From assembly GCF_047654805.1 (NCBI RefSeq), contig NZ_JASGIV010000001.1, positions 2,108,001 through 2,172,000 on the forward strand: 64,000 bases of DNA. Direction: 5' to 3'. The position numbers were made by a program, and so were the translations under genes. The notes under the pieces were generated by a model. It was not told the origin of the DNA. It saw nothing but the letters and a program-made list of their open reading frames with translations, and searched no databases. Below are positions 42,621 through 55,852 of the stretch, piece after piece. The DNA is from Pelomonas sp047654805 (GTDB lineage: Bacteria; Pseudomonadota; Gammaproteobacteria; Burkholderiales; Burkholderiaceae_C). The stretch's first letter is position 1. Each line of letters begins with the position of its first letter.

Positions 42621-43541
42621 ATGACCCACGACATTCCCTATATCAAGCTCGCCATCGTGGCGGTCTTCGTGGCGAGCACGGTCTACGTGCATTTCCGCGG
42701 CCGCGTGCGCCTGCGCTTCTTCCGCCAGTTGATGGACCACTCCACCTTCATGGCGCCCATCAACTGCCTGATGTACATGTTCTCCAGACTGCCGGCCAAG
42801 CCCTATCTGCCGGTTGCGGGCTTCCCGGAGCTCAAGCTGCTGGAAGACCACTGGCAGGACATCCGCGCGGAAGCCTACAAGCTGGCCGAAGCCGGCGAGA
42901 TCAAGAAGAGCGACAAGTACAACGACGCAGGCTTCAACAGCTTCTTCAAGACCGGCTGGACGCGCTTTCACCTGAAGTGGTACGGCGACGCGCATCCGTC
43001 CGCGCGGGAACTCTGCCCCGTGACGACCGAGCTGCTGCAGCGCATCCCGACCGTGAAGGCGGCCATGTTCGCGGCCCTGCCGCCGGGCGGGCGCCTGGTC
43101 ACGCACCGAGATCCCTTCGCAGGGTCCGTGCGCTACCACCTGGGCCTGGTCACGCCCAACGACGACCGCTGCTACATCTCGGTGGATGGCGAGCGCTACT
43201 CGTGGCGCGACGGCGAGGGCGTCATCTTCGACGAGACCTACCTGCACTACGCCGAGAACCAGTCCGACCAGATGCGCATCATCCTGTTCTGCGACGTCGA
43301 GCGACCGCTGAACAACCCCGTGGCCCGCTGGTTCAACCATTTCATCAGCCACACGCTGATCCGTGCCGCCGCAGCGCCCAACTCCGATACCGACAAGACC
43401 GGCGGCATCAACAAGGCCTTCGCCTATGTGCAGCAGGTGCGCCTGTTCGGCAAGCGCATCAAGGCCAGGAGCCGCTTTGCCTACTACGGCCTGCAGTGGC
43501 TGATCTTCGGCGGCCTGCTGCTGTGGTGGCTGCTGGGCTGA
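42621..43541 (+). CDS. lpxO: lipid A hydroxylase LpxO, aspartyl/asparaginyl beta-hydroxylase family
   Basis: Fe(II)/2-oxoglutarate dioxygenase of 306 aa that hydroxylates an acyl chain of lipid A. Seen: N-terminal membrane helix (KLAIVAVFVASTVYV), HRDPF with metal ligands H162 and D164, H209 in YLHYAENQSDQMR and the 2-oxoglutarate Arg (R219), and a second C-terminal helix (YGLQWLIFGGLLLWWLLG). Four bp after lpxL; the pair suggests that the acyl chain placed by LpxL, or its neighbour, is 2-hydroxylated. Confidence 0.9.
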   Translation: MTHDIPYIKLAIVAVFVASTVYVHFRGRVRLRFFRQLMDHSTFMAPINCLMYMFSRLPAKPYLPVAGFPELKLLEDHWQDIRAEAYKLAEAGEIKKSDKYNDAGFNSFFKTGWTRFHLKWYGDAHPSARELCPVTTELLQRIPTVKAAMFAALPPGGRLVTHRDPFAGSVRYHLGLVTPNDDRCYISVDGERYSWRDGEGVIFDETYLHYAENQSDQMRIILFCDVERPLNNPVARWFNHFISHTLIRAAAAPNSDTDKTGGINKAFAYVQQVRLFGKRIKARSRFAYYGLQWLIFGGLLLWWLLG

Positions 43542-43650
43542 GCGCTCCCTCACCCTCCGCCCGCGCCACGACCTGGTGGCACCCCTGAATGACGAAGGTG
43601 ACGCCCCGCCGTGGGCGCTAACCTGTCCCGTTTCATCCGCACACCCACCC

Positions 43651-46600
43651 ATGCACCGCCTGAAAGCCCTCCCCGCCCTCCTGCTGGCCGCCACGCTGTC
43701 GGCCCAGGCCCAGGATGCCGCCACCAAGCCGCCGGCCTGGAGTGTCAATGCGCCGCCGGGCGTGGCCAAGACGGCGACCATCGACGTGAAGACCGGCACC
43801 TGGATGAGCGTGGATGTCAGCCCTGACGGCAAGACCCTGGTCTTCGACCTGCTGGGCGATCTCTACACGCTGCCCGTCGCCGGTGGCGAGGCCAAGGCGC
43901 TGACCCATTCCATCGCCTGGGAGCAGCAGGCCCGCTTCTCGCCCGATGGCAAGCAGATCGCCTTTCTGAGCGACGCCGGCGGCGGAGACAACCTCTGGGT
44001 CATGAACGTGGACGGCAGCAATGCACGCGCCGTCACCAAGGAAGACTTCCGCCTGCTGAACAATCCCGTCTGGCATCCCAACGGGCGCTACCTGCTGGCG
44101 CGCAAACACTACACCGGCACGCGCAGCGCGGGCTCCGGCGAGATCTGGCTGTACGCGGTGGACGCTGACGCGGCCAAGAACAAGGGCGTGCAGCTCAACG
44201 AGAAGCCCAACTGGCAGAAGGACCTGGGCGAGCCCGCCATGTCGCCGGATGGCAAGTACCTGTACTACTCGCAGGACACCACGCCCGGCCGCGTCTTCGA
44301 ATACAACAAGGACAGCAACGGCGAGATCTACAAGATCTTCCGCCAGGACCTGCAGGACGGCTCCGTCGAGGCCTTCGTGACCGGCCCCGGCGGCGCCGTG
44401 CGGCCCACGCCCTCGCCCGATGGGCGTTACCTCGCCTTCGTGCGCCGCGTGCGCAACCAGAGCACCCTGTTCCTGAAGGACTTGCAGACCGGCCGCGAGT
44501 TCCCGGCCTGGAGCGGTCTGTCGCGCGACCTGCAGGAGATCTGGGCCATGTGGGGCGTCTACCCCAGCTTCGCGTGGATGCCAGGCAGCAAGGAGATCGT
44601 CGTCTGGGCCGAGGGCAAGATCTGGCGCGTGGACCCCTTCAAGGGCTCTGCCGCCGAGATCCCCTTCCACGTGAAGGACACGCGCGAGCTGCGCGAGCCC
44701 ATGCGCTATGCCCAGGTGGTGGCGCCCGACAAGTTCGCCGTGCACCAGTTGCGCGGCGCCCAGGTGTCGCCGGACGGCAAGCGCGTCGTCTATTCCGCGC
44801 TCGGGTCGCTCTACATCAAGGACCTGCCGAGCGGCACGCCGAGCCGCCTCACGAAGCAGAACGACGCCTTCGAGTTCGCGCCCAGTTGGTCGCGCGACGG
44901 CAGGAGCCTGGTCTACGCCACCTGGCGCGACGATGTCCAGGGCAGCATCCGCCGCCTGGAGTTGGCCTCGGGCAAGGAGACGGTGCTCATCAAGCAGCCC
45001 GGGAAATACCTGGAGCCACGCCTGTCGCCGGACGGCCGGCAACTGGTCTACCGCAAGGTCAAGGGCGGAGCCCTGACGAGTCCCTGGCACAGCCTGGACA
45101 CGGGGCTTTACCTCGCCGCTGCCGACGGCTCCGGCAAGGCGGAGCGCATCAGCAAGGACGGCAGCGCGCCGCAGTTCGGCGCCTCGGGCGATGATCTGTT
45201 CTTCACGAAGACCAGCAGCACCAGCGAGGTCGAGCAGCGCTTTGCGCTCATGAGGCTGAACCTGCGCGACCGCAGCGAGACCGAGGTGGCCCGCAGCGAC
45301 GCGGCCTCCGAGTACGCTGTCTCGCCCGACGGCCAGTGGCTGGGCTTCGTCGAGCGCTTCCACGCCTACGTCATGCCGCTGCCCAGCGTGCAGGGCCAGG
45401 CCGGCAAGGCCATCACCGTCGGCGCCAAGATGGACGCTCTGCCGGTACGCCAGCTCGACGTCAACGCCGGCTCGGCGCTGCACTGGAGCGGCGACAGCCA
45501 GCAACTGCATTTCACACTGGGCGACGAGCTGTTCACGGCCAACGCCCAGGGCAAGGACAAGGCGACGTCGCGCAAGATCGGCTTCGAGCAGGTCAGCGAC
45601 AAGCCCAGCGGCAAGATCGCGCTGACGGGCGCTCGCATCGTCACGATGAAGGGCCAGGGCGATGAAGGAGTCATCGAGGGCGGCACCATCGTCGTCGACG
45701 GCAACCGCATCGTCGCCGTCGGCAAGGACATTCCCGTGCCGGCCGACGCCAAGCGTGTCGACGCCAGCGGCAAGACCATCGTGCCGGGCTTCATCGATGC
45801 GCACTGGCACGGCGCGATGATGGACTCCGGCATCATCCCGCAGCAGAGCTGGGTCAACCTGGCCTCGCTGGCCTTCGGCGTGACGACGCTGCACGACCCG
45901 TCCAACAACAACGCCGCCATCTTCACGCAAAGCGAGATGCAGCGAGCCGGCCTCGTGCTCGGCCCGCGCATCTACTCGACCGGCACCATCCTCTACGGTG
46001 CCCGCACGCCCTTCTACTCCAACGTCAACAGCCTGGACGATGCGTTGACCCACCTGAACCGGCAGAAGTCGGAAGGTGCCATCAGCGTCAAGAGCTACCA
46101 GCAGCCGCGCCGCGACCAGCGCCAGCAGGTGCTGGAGGCCGCGCGCCAGACGAGCATGATGGTGGTGCCCGAGGGCGGCTCGCTGTTCCAGAACAACATG
46201 AGCATGGTCGTCGACGGTCACACGACCGTGGAGCATTCGCTGCCGCTGGCCGACGTGTGGGACGACGTCAAGCAGCTGTGGAGCCAGACAGCCGTGGGCT
46301 ACACGCCCACGTTGAATGTCGGCTACGGCGGCCTGGACGGCGAGCACTACTGGTATGCCCGCACCGAGGTCTGGAAGCACCCGCTGCTGAGCCGCTACGT
46401 GCCGCGCACGGTGCTGGAGCCGCGCTCCGTGCGCCGCGAGACCGCGCCTGAGGAAGACTTCAACATCATCCGCGTGGCCCGCACGGCGACGGCGCTGTCG
46501 CGCGCCGGCGTCAACACCTCCATTGGTGCGCACGGCCAGCGCGAAGGCCTCGGCACGCACTGGGAGATGTGGATGTTCGTCATGGGCGGCATGACGCCGA

Positions 46601-46908
46601 TGGAGGCGCTGCGCACCGCGACCATCAATCCGGCGCGCAACTTCGGCTTTGACAAGGACCTCGGCTCCATCGAGCCCGGCAAGCTGGCCGACCTCGTCGT
46701 CATCGCCGGCAATCCGCTGGCCGACATCCGCCAGAGCGACCGCATCGCCCAGGTGATGCAAAACGGCCGGCTGTTCGATGCGATGACGATGAACCAGGTC
46801 GCGCCGGTGGCCAAGGTCCGCAAGCCACTGTTCTTCGAGGGTGCCGACGGCCAGACCATGCCCATCGACAGCCACGCGCTGGAGACCGCGCACGGCCACG
46901 GCGATTGA
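43651..46908 (+). CDS. exported amidohydrolase with N-terminal TolB-like beta-propeller
   Basis: Protein of 1085 aa. The ATG at 43651 starts a signal peptide (LPALLLAATLSAQAQD); the open frame upstream is discarded. The first 650 residues contain repeated PD40/WD40-like blades (VSPDGKTLVFDLLGDLYTLP, FSPDGKQIAFLSD, LSPDGRQLVYRK). The rest is a metal-dependent amidohydrolase: PGFIDAHWHG (metal HxH), VKSYQQP (Lys at the bridging position), HTTVEHSL and IGAHGQREGLGTHWEMW, ending with PGKLADLVVIAGNPL. This family (amidohydrolase-WD40 fusions) includes predicted peptidases or imidazolonepropionase-like enzymes; substrate unknown. Confidence 0.88.
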   Translation: MHRLKALPALLLAATLSAQAQDAATKPPAWSVNAPPGVAKTATIDVKTGTWMSVDVSPDGKTLVFDLLGDLYTLPVAGGEAKALTHSIAWEQQARFSPDGKQIAFLSDAGGGDNLWVMNVDGSNARAVTKEDFRLLNNPVWHPNGRYLLARKHYTGTRSAGSGEIWLYAVDADAAKNKGVQLNEKPNWQKDLGEPAMSPDGKYLYYSQDTTPGRVFEYNKDSNGEIYKIFRQDLQDGSVEAFVTGPGGAVRPTPSPDGRYLAFVRRVRNQSTLFLKDLQTGREFPAWSGLSRDLQEIWAMWGVYPSFAWMPGSKEIVVWAEGKIWRVDPFKGSAAEIPFHVKDTRELREPMRYAQVVAPDKFAVHQLRGAQVSPDGKRVVYSALGSLYIKDLPSGTPSRLTKQNDAFEFAPSWSRDGRSLVYATWRDDVQGSIRRLELASGKETVLIKQPGKYLEPRLSPDGRQLVYRKVKGGALTSPWHSLDTGLYLAAADGSGKAERISKDGSAPQFGASGDDLFFTKTSSTSEVEQRFALMRLNLRDRSETEVARSDAASEYAVSPDGQWLGFVERFHAYVMPLPSVQGQAGKAITVGAKMDALPVRQLDVNAGSALHWSGDSQQLHFTLGDELFTANAQGKDKATSRKIGFEQVSDKPSGKIALTGARIVTMKGQGDEGVIEGGTIVVDGNRIVAVGKDIPVPADAKRVDASGKTIVPGFIDAHWHGAMMDSGIIPQQSWVNLASLAFGVTTLHDPSNNNAAIFTQSEMQRAGLVLGPRIYSTGTILYGARTPFYSNVNSLDDALTHLNRQKSEGAISVKSYQQPRRDQRQQVLEAARQTSMMVVPEGGSLFQNNMSMVVDGHTTVEHSLPLADVWDDVKQLWSQTAVGYTPTLNVGYGGLDGEHYWYARTEVWKHPLLSRYVPRTVLEPRSVRRETAPEEDFNIIRVARTATALSRAGVNTSIGAHGQREGLGTHWEMWMFVMGGMTPMEALRTATINPARNFGFDKDLGSIEPGKLADLVVIAGNPLADIRQSDRIAQVMQNGRLFDAMTMNQVAPVAKVRKPLFFEGADGQTMPIDSHALETAHGHGD

Positions 46909-46914
46909 CGCCGC

Positions 46915-46933
46915 GCCGCGCCTGGGGCGCGGC
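46915..46933 (+). terminator. GC-rich hairpin after the amidohydrolase gene
   Basis: GCCGCGCC pairs with GGCGCGGC (8 bp, 3-base loop) 6 bp after the stop codon. A T-run is absent, but the position is right for a terminator. Confidence 0.5.
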
Positions 46934-47010
46934 GGGTGGGGGGCGACGGGATACAAGCCCGCAACGTTGCCTTCTTACACTCGCCGCGCCGCCCCTTGCC
47001 GTTGCCCGCC

Positions 47011-48258
47011 TTGTCCACGACCTCACCCGCCGCTCCAGCCGCCAGCGTCTATCGCAACACCGGCTTCACCCACTTCCTCGTTGCGCGGCTGCTGGCCGTG
47101 CTGGCCACGCAGATCCAGGCGGTCGTCGTGGCCTGGCAGGTCTATGACCTGACGCGCGAGCCCATCGCGCTGGCCTATGTTGGCCTGGCGCAGTTCATCC
47201 CCATGCTGGTGCTGCTGCTGCCGGCGGGCGACCTGATCGACCGCTTCAGCCGCAAACCCATCCTGGCGGCGAGCTGGGCGGTCAGCACGGTGTGCGCGGC
47301 TGCCCTGTGGTGGCTGTCGGGCCACGGTTCGGCGAGCGTCCAGGGCATCTATGCGGTGCTGGTGCTGTTCGGCTGCGCGCGGGCCTTCTCCGCGCCGGCG
47401 CTGCAGAGCCTGATCCCGCAGATCGTGGCCCGCGAACAGCTGGCCCAGGCGCTGGCCGCCAACAGCATGCTGCTGCGAGTGGCCAGCATCGGCGGCCCCT
47501 TCCTGGGCGGCCTGCTCTACGCAGCTGGCGGCGGGGCGCTGACTTACGCCGTGTGCTTCGCCAGCCTGGGCCTGGGCACGGCGCTGCTGCTGCGCGTGCC
47601 GGTGGCGCGTGCGGTGGCCGTCGCCGCTGGCGGCACGATCTGGCAGCGCTTCGGCGCCGGCATCCACTTCATCCGCACCCGCCCCATCATCCTGGGCACC
47701 ATCTCGCTGGACCTGTTCGCCGTGCTGCTGGGCGGCGTGGTGGCGCTGCTGCCGGTCTATGCGCACGAGGTGCTTCAGGTCGGCCCCGCCGGCCTGGGTG
47801 CGCTGCGCAGCGCGATGGCCATCGGCGAGGTGGCTACGGGCTTCTACCTGGCCGCGCGCCCCTTCGACCGGCATGTCGGTCGGCGCATGTTCTGGGCCGT
47901 GGCCGTGTTCGGCGCAGCCAACCTGGTGTTCGCGCTGTCGCACTGGTTCTGGCTGTCGCTGCTGGCACTGGCCGTGGCGGGCGCGGCCGACATGGTCAGC
48001 ATGTACATCCGCGGCGCGCTGGTGCAGTTCTCGACACCGGACGACATGCGCGGCCGCGTCAACGCAGTGAACATGCTGTTCATCGGCTCGTCCAACGAAC
48101 TTGGCGAGTTCCGCGCAGGCAGCGCCGCCCACTGGATGGGCGCGGTGCCAGCCGCCGTCAGCGGCGCGCTGTGCACGCTGGGTGTGGTGGGACTGTGGAG
48201 CTGGATGTTCAAACCCATACGGCAAGTCGACCGCTTCGAGCAAGCGAGCCCAAACTGA
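47011..48258 (+). CDS. MFS exporter, EntS-like (MFS_3)
   Basis: About 415 aa with 10-12 membrane helices, of the enterobactin-exporter/EntS type: GFTHFLVARLLAVLATQIQAVVVAWQVYDLT at the N-terminus (counting positions about 16-46), PAGDLIDRFSRKP as the motif A loop, and a central MFS_3 block. The start is uncertain: the frame opens at a GTG at 46936, but that codon abuts the terminator hairpin. I prefer the TTG at 47011, giving MSTTSPAAP, shortly after a TACACT -10-like element; TTGs at 46996 and 47002 are also possible. No siderophore genes are nearby, so the substrate is unknown. Confidence 0.8.
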   Translation: MSTTSPAAPAASVYRNTGFTHFLVARLLAVLATQIQAVVVAWQVYDLTREPIALAYVGLAQFIPMLVLLLPAGDLIDRFSRKPILAASWAVSTVCAAALWWLSGHGSASVQGIYAVLVLFGCARAFSAPALQSLIPQIVAREQLAQALAANSMLLRVASIGGPFLGGLLYAAGGGALTYAVCFASLGLGTALLLRVPVARAVAVAAGGTIWQRFGAGIHFIRTRPIILGTISLDLFAVLLGGVVALLPVYAHEVLQVGPAGLGALRSAMAIGEVATGFYLAARPFDRHVGRRMFWAVAVFGAANLVFALSHWFWLSLLALAVAGAADMVSMYIRGALVQFSTPDDMRGRVNAVNMLFIGSSNELGEFRAGSAAHWMGAVPAAVSGALCTLGVVGLWSWMFKPIRQVDRFEQASPN

Positions 48259-48262
48259 TCGC

Positions 48263-48268
48263 TAGAAT
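48263..48268 (+). promoter_or_regulatory. -10 element TAGAAT of the glycine cleavage operon
   Basis: TAGAAT, one base off consensus, stands about 12 bp before the first aptamer, placing the transcript start near 48275. The -35 region is poor. Confidence 0.45.
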
Positions 48269-48277
48269 GCCGGCCGT

Positions 48278-48480
48278 CAGGAGAGCGCCCCGGAGAAGTT
48301 GGGGGCCGCCGAAGGCGCAACAACGCTCAGGCAGAAGGACTGACAAGACGCGGCGGGTGACAGACACTCGACGCGTTCCTCACTGGAGAGAGGCCGGCCC
48401 CTGAGCCGGCCCACCGAAGGGGCAAGCCCGTGGCCATCCGCCAAGGGTCAATCTCTCAGGTACCCCGGACGGCGAGGACA
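48278..48480 (+). ncRNA. tandem glycine riboswitch
   Basis: Two glycine aptamers in series. Aptamer I (about 48278-48347): GGAGAG at 48280, CCGCCGAAGGCGCAA core, then CTCAGGCAGAAGGACTGAC. Aptamer II (about 48381-48480): GGAGAG at 48385, CCACCGAAGGGGCAAGCC, then CTCTCAGGTACC and GGACGGCGAGG. These are the conserved bases of the class. Only about 30 nt remain to the gcvT start, where GGAG is the ribosome site, so control is probably of translation, switched on by glycine. It governs gcvT and probably the genes down to sdaA. Confidence 0.93.
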
Positions 48481-48509
48481 TCCACACCCGAATTCCGTCG
48501 GAGCTCTCG

Positions 48510-49622
48510 ATGTCCTCTTTGCTGCAAACGCCTCTTCACGCCCTCCACGTCGAACTCGGCGCCAAGATGGTGCCCTTCGCCGGCTACGACATGCCGGTGC
48601 AATACCCCACCGGCGTGATGGCCGAGCACAAGCACACACGCGCGGCAGCTGGGCTGTTCGACGTGTCGCACATGGGCCAGGTGCGCCTGGTCGGCGCCGA
48701 TGCCGCCGCTGCGCTGGAAACGCTGGTGCCGGTGGACATCGTCGACCTGGGCGTCTTCAAGCAGCGCTATGCCTTGTTCACGAACGACCAGGGCGGATTG
48801 CTGGACGACCTGATGGTCTGCAAGCGTCCGGACGACCTGTTCGTCGTGGTGAACGCCGGCTGCAAGGTCCAGGACCTGGCCCACATGGAGAAGCACATCG
48901 GCGGCCGCTGCGAGGTCATCCCCGTGCCCGAGCGCGCGCTGCTGGCGCTGCAAGGCCCGCAGGCCGTGGACGTGCTGAGCCGCCTGAACCCCGGGGTCGC
49001 CCAGCTGACCTTCATGACCGGCGGGTTCTTCTCGCTCGACGGCATTGACACCTTCCTGACCCGCTCGGGCTACACCGGCGAGGACGGCTACGAGATCTCC
49101 GTTCACCAGGACGATGCCGTCGCGCTGGCCCGCAAGCTGCTGAGCTATGCCGAGGTCAAGCCCATCGGCCTGGGCGCGCGCGATTCGCTGCGACTGGAAG
49201 CCGGCCTGTGCCTGTACGGTCACGACATCGACGAGAAGACCACGCCGGTCGAGGCCTCCATCACCTGGGCCATCCAGAAAGTGCGCCGCGCCGGCGGCGC
49301 GCGTGCCGGCGGCTACCCGGGTGCTGCCGTCATCGACGCTCAGCTCGCCAGCGGCACCGCGCGCAAGCGCGTGGGGCTGGTCGGCAAGGAGCGCATGCCG
49401 GTGCGAGAGGGTGCAAGGATCGTCGCCGCCGACGGCACCGAGATCGGCGTCGTCACCAGCGGCACGCTGGCCCCCACGGTCAACCAACCCGTCGCCCTTG
49501 CCTACGTGGCCAAAGAACATGCCGCAGTCGGCACCGAGGTCTTCGCCGTCGTACGCGACAAGCGCACGCCCATGATCGTGTCGGCAACGCCCTTCACCCC
49601 CAACCGCTACTACCGCGGCTGA
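48510..49622 (+). CDS. gcvT: glycine cleavage system T protein (aminomethyltransferase)
   Basis: Protein of 370 aa that takes the aminomethyl group from lipoyl-GcvH and makes methylene-tetrahydrofolate plus ammonia. Seen: LLQTPLHALHVELGAKMVPFAGYDMPVQY, of which the tail is the standard start of GcvT, then TGVMAEHKHTR, GLFDVSHMGQ and SGYTGEDGYEI, with GLGARDSLRLEAGLCLYGHD in the folate domain. First gene after the glycine riboswitch. Start ATG with GGAG. It is followed 6 bp later by an unrelated PaiB-like gene before gcvH. Confidence 0.96.
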   Translation: MSSLLQTPLHALHVELGAKMVPFAGYDMPVQYPTGVMAEHKHTRAAAGLFDVSHMGQVRLVGADAAAALETLVPVDIVDLGVFKQRYALFTNDQGGLLDDLMVCKRPDDLFVVVNAGCKVQDLAHMEKHIGGRCEVIPVPERALLALQGPQAVDVLSRLNPGVAQLTFMTGGFFSLDGIDTFLTRSGYTGEDGYEISVHQDDAVALARKLLSYAEVKPIGLGARDSLRLEAGLCLYGHDIDEKTTPVEASITWAIQKVRRAGGARAGGYPGAAVIDAQLASGTARKRVGLVGKERMPVREGARIVAADGTEIGVVTSGTLAPTVNQPVALAYVAKEHAAVGTEVFAVVRDKRTPMIVSATPFTPNRYYRG

Positions 49623-49628
49623 GTCGCG

Positions 49629-50270
49629 ATGTACCAGCCCAGCTATCACGCGGCACCTGGCCCCGAGGCCATGCTGGACCTCGTCGCTGCCCCCGGGCTG
49701 GCGATGATGGTCACCGTCGTGGAAGGCTCGGCTGTCATCGACCACCTGCCCTTCGTGCTGGATCGCAGCCGCGGCCCGCTGGGCACGCTGCAGGCCCATG
49801 TCGCACGCGCCAACCCCGTCTGGCAGCACCTCGAGGCCGGCGCGCCCGTGACCGTCGTGTTCCAGGGGCCGGCCCACTACCTGTCGCCGGCCTGGTATCC
49901 GACCAAGCTGGACACCGGGAAGGTCGTGCCCACCTGGAACTACCTCGCCGTGCATGCCCGCGGTACGACGCGCGTCGTGCAGGACGCCGAACGGCTGCTG
50001 CCCATGCTGGAGCGCCTCATCGCCGCCAACGAAGGCCCGCTGCACGGCAGCGACCACTGGAAGGCCTCGGACGCGCCGGCTGGCTACCTCAAACCCATGC
50101 TCAAGGCCATCGTCGGCTTCGAGATCGAGATCACCGGCCTTGACGGCCGCTGGAAGCTCGCCCAGGACGAAGCGCTGCAGGACCGCCATGGCGCCGTCAG
50201 CGGCCTGCGAACCCTGGGCGACCCGCGCGCCCAGGCCATGGGCGACCTGATTCAATCCACCCTCCCCTGA
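49629..50270 (+). CDS. PaiB-like FMN-binding negative transcriptional regulator family protein
   Basis: Protein of 213 aa of the PaiB family, whose fold is that of FMN-binding split barrels (pyridoxamine-phosphate-oxidase-like). Seen: MYQPSYH at the N-terminus, IDHLPFVLD, GTLQAHVARANPVW, FQGPAHYLSPAWYPTK, VPTWNYLAVHARG, and LKAIVGFEIEITGLDGRWKL. All these blocks are fixed in the family. Despite the Bacillus name, most members have no proven DNA binding. It is inserted in the glycine cleavage operon between gcvT and gcvH, an unusual place. Confidence 0.87.
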   Translation: MYQPSYHAAPGPEAMLDLVAAPGLAMMVTVVEGSAVIDHLPFVLDRSRGPLGTLQAHVARANPVWQHLEAGAPVTVVFQGPAHYLSPAWYPTKLDTGKVVPTWNYLAVHARGTTRVVQDAERLLPMLERLIAANEGPLHGSDHWKASDAPAGYLKPMLKAIVGFEIEITGLDGRWKLAQDEALQDRHGAVSGLRTLGDPRAQAMGDLIQSTLP

Positions 50271-50297
50271 CCCGGAATTCCACCCAAGGAGCAATCC

Positions 50298-50672
50298 ATG
50301 AGCATCAAGTACACCCCCGACCACGAATGGCTTGAAGTCCACGGCGACGGCACGGCCACGGTCGGCATCACCGTGCACGCGCAGGACGCGCTGGGCGACG
50401 TGGTCTTCGTGGACCTGCCCGAAGTCGGCAAGACCTACGCGGAGAAGGACGTTGCCGGCGTCGTCGAGTCCGTGAAGGCTGCGGCCGACGTCTACATGCC
50501 CGTCGACGGCGAAGTCACGGAGGTCAATGAGGCGCTGCGCGACGACCCGGCGCTGGCCAACACCGACCCGCTGAAGGCCGGCTGGTTCTTCAAGGTCAAG
50601 CTGAGCAACCCCGGCCAGCTCGACGCCCTGATGGACGCCACTGCCTACGACGCGCTGCTGAAGACGCTCTGA
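50298..50672 (+). CDS. gcvH: glycine cleavage system H protein
   Basis: Lipoyl carrier of 124 aa that shuttles the aminomethyl group among GcvP, GcvT and lipoamide dehydrogenase. Seen: IKYTPDHEWLEV at the start, DALGDVVFVDLPEVGK, and the lipoylation loop VVESVKAAADVY with K60. Full family length. AAGGAG precedes the ATG. Confidence 0.96.
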   Translation: MSIKYTPDHEWLEVHGDGTATVGITVHAQDALGDVVFVDLPEVGKTYAEKDVAGVVESVKAAADVYMPVDGEVTEVNEALRDDPALANTDPLKAGWFFKVKLSNPGQLDALMDATAYDALLKTL

Positions 50673-50704
50673 TCCTCGCCCCGAAATACCCGAAGTAGAC
50701 CGCC

Positions 50705-53593
<2,889 letters not shown>

Positions 53594-53595
53594 CC

Positions 53596-54984
<1,389 letters not shown>

Positions 54985-54991
54985 CGCGCCC

Positions 54992-55798
54992 ATGTGTCTC
55001 GCCGCGTTCGCGCTGAACGCCCATCCGCGCTTCCCCCTGGTCATCGCCGCCAATCGCGACGAGTTCTTCGCCCGGCCTGCAGCGCCCATGGCCTGGTGGC
55101 CGGCCAGCGGCGTCGAGTTGCTGGCCGGACGTGACCTGGAGGCCGGCGGCACCTGGCTGGGCCTGACGCGCTCCGGCAGGCTGGCCCTGCTGACCAATGT
55201 CCGCGAGCCGGGCCGACAGGTGGACGGCGCGCCATCGCGCGGCGAGCTCGTCGTCGACTGGCTGGCCAGCCGGGACGACGGGGCCGACTTCGCCGCGCGC
55301 CTGAAGCCCGGCTACAACGGCTTCAACCTCGTCACCGCCGACCTGGCCCGCGGCGCCTGGCACTGGATCAGCAACCGCGCGCCAGCACCGGTGGCCCTCG
55401 GGCCCGGCCTGCACGGGCTGTCCAACGCAGCGCTCGACACGCCCTGGCCCAAGACGATCGGCCTCAAGGCGGACCTTGCCCGGGCGCTCGACGATGCGGC
55501 CGATGCACAGCAGCTCGTCACACGGCTCATGGAGGCGCTGGCCGATGCCGCGCCGGCTGCGGATGCGTCGCTGCCCGACACAGGTGTCGGCCTGGTCCGC
55601 GAACGCCTGCTGTCGCCGCGCTTCGTGCGCATGCCCGATCCCGACCAACCCGCGCTGGCGCGCTACGGCACGCGCTGCTCGACCGTGCTGGTTCGTGAAG
55701 CGGACGGCCGCACGCTCGTCGTCGAGCGCAGCGTGACAGCGCAAGGGCAATGGCTGGCGCCGGTCATGACCACCCTGGCGGCCTGGCCCGGCCGCTGA
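54992..55798 (+). CDS. NRDE family protein (TANGO2-like)
   Basis: Protein of 268 aa named for its N-terminal motif, seen here as MCLAAFALNAHPRFPL followed by AANRDEFFARP. The initial Cys2 after Met removal suggests an Ntn-hydrolase-like active residue. Further blocks: LLAGRDLEAGGTWLGLTRSGR and LTNVREPG. TANGO2 homologues are linked to haem or lipid handling in eukaryotes; the bacterial role is unknown. Starts 7 bp after sdaA. Confidence 0.87.
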   Translation: MCLAAFALNAHPRFPLVIAANRDEFFARPAAPMAWWPASGVELLAGRDLEAGGTWLGLTRSGRLALLTNVREPGRQVDGAPSRGELVVDWLASRDDGADFAARLKPGYNGFNLVTADLARGAWHWISNRAPAPVALGPGLHGLSNAALDTPWPKTIGLKADLARALDDAADAQQLVTRLMEALADAAPAADASLPDTGVGLVRERLLSPRFVRMPDPDQPALARYGTRCSTVLVREADGRTLVVERSVTAQGQWLAPVMTTLAAWPGR

Positions 55799-55852
55799 AC
55801 CCTGAACGTCCCCACCTGCCCGAGCACGGGTTTCAAGTGCTGACAGGCGGCC

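Noticed and set aside
43633..46956. Open minus-strand frame of 1107 codons opposite the amidohydrolase gene
   Set aside because: Composition is that of an antisense frame in high-GC DNA (His, Arg, Val, Asp runs); the plus-strand protein has signal peptide, propeller blades and metal motifs.
48301..48404. Short plus-strand frames between the MFS gene and gcvT
   Set aside because: They cross the glycine riboswitch, whose conserved bases explain this stretch.
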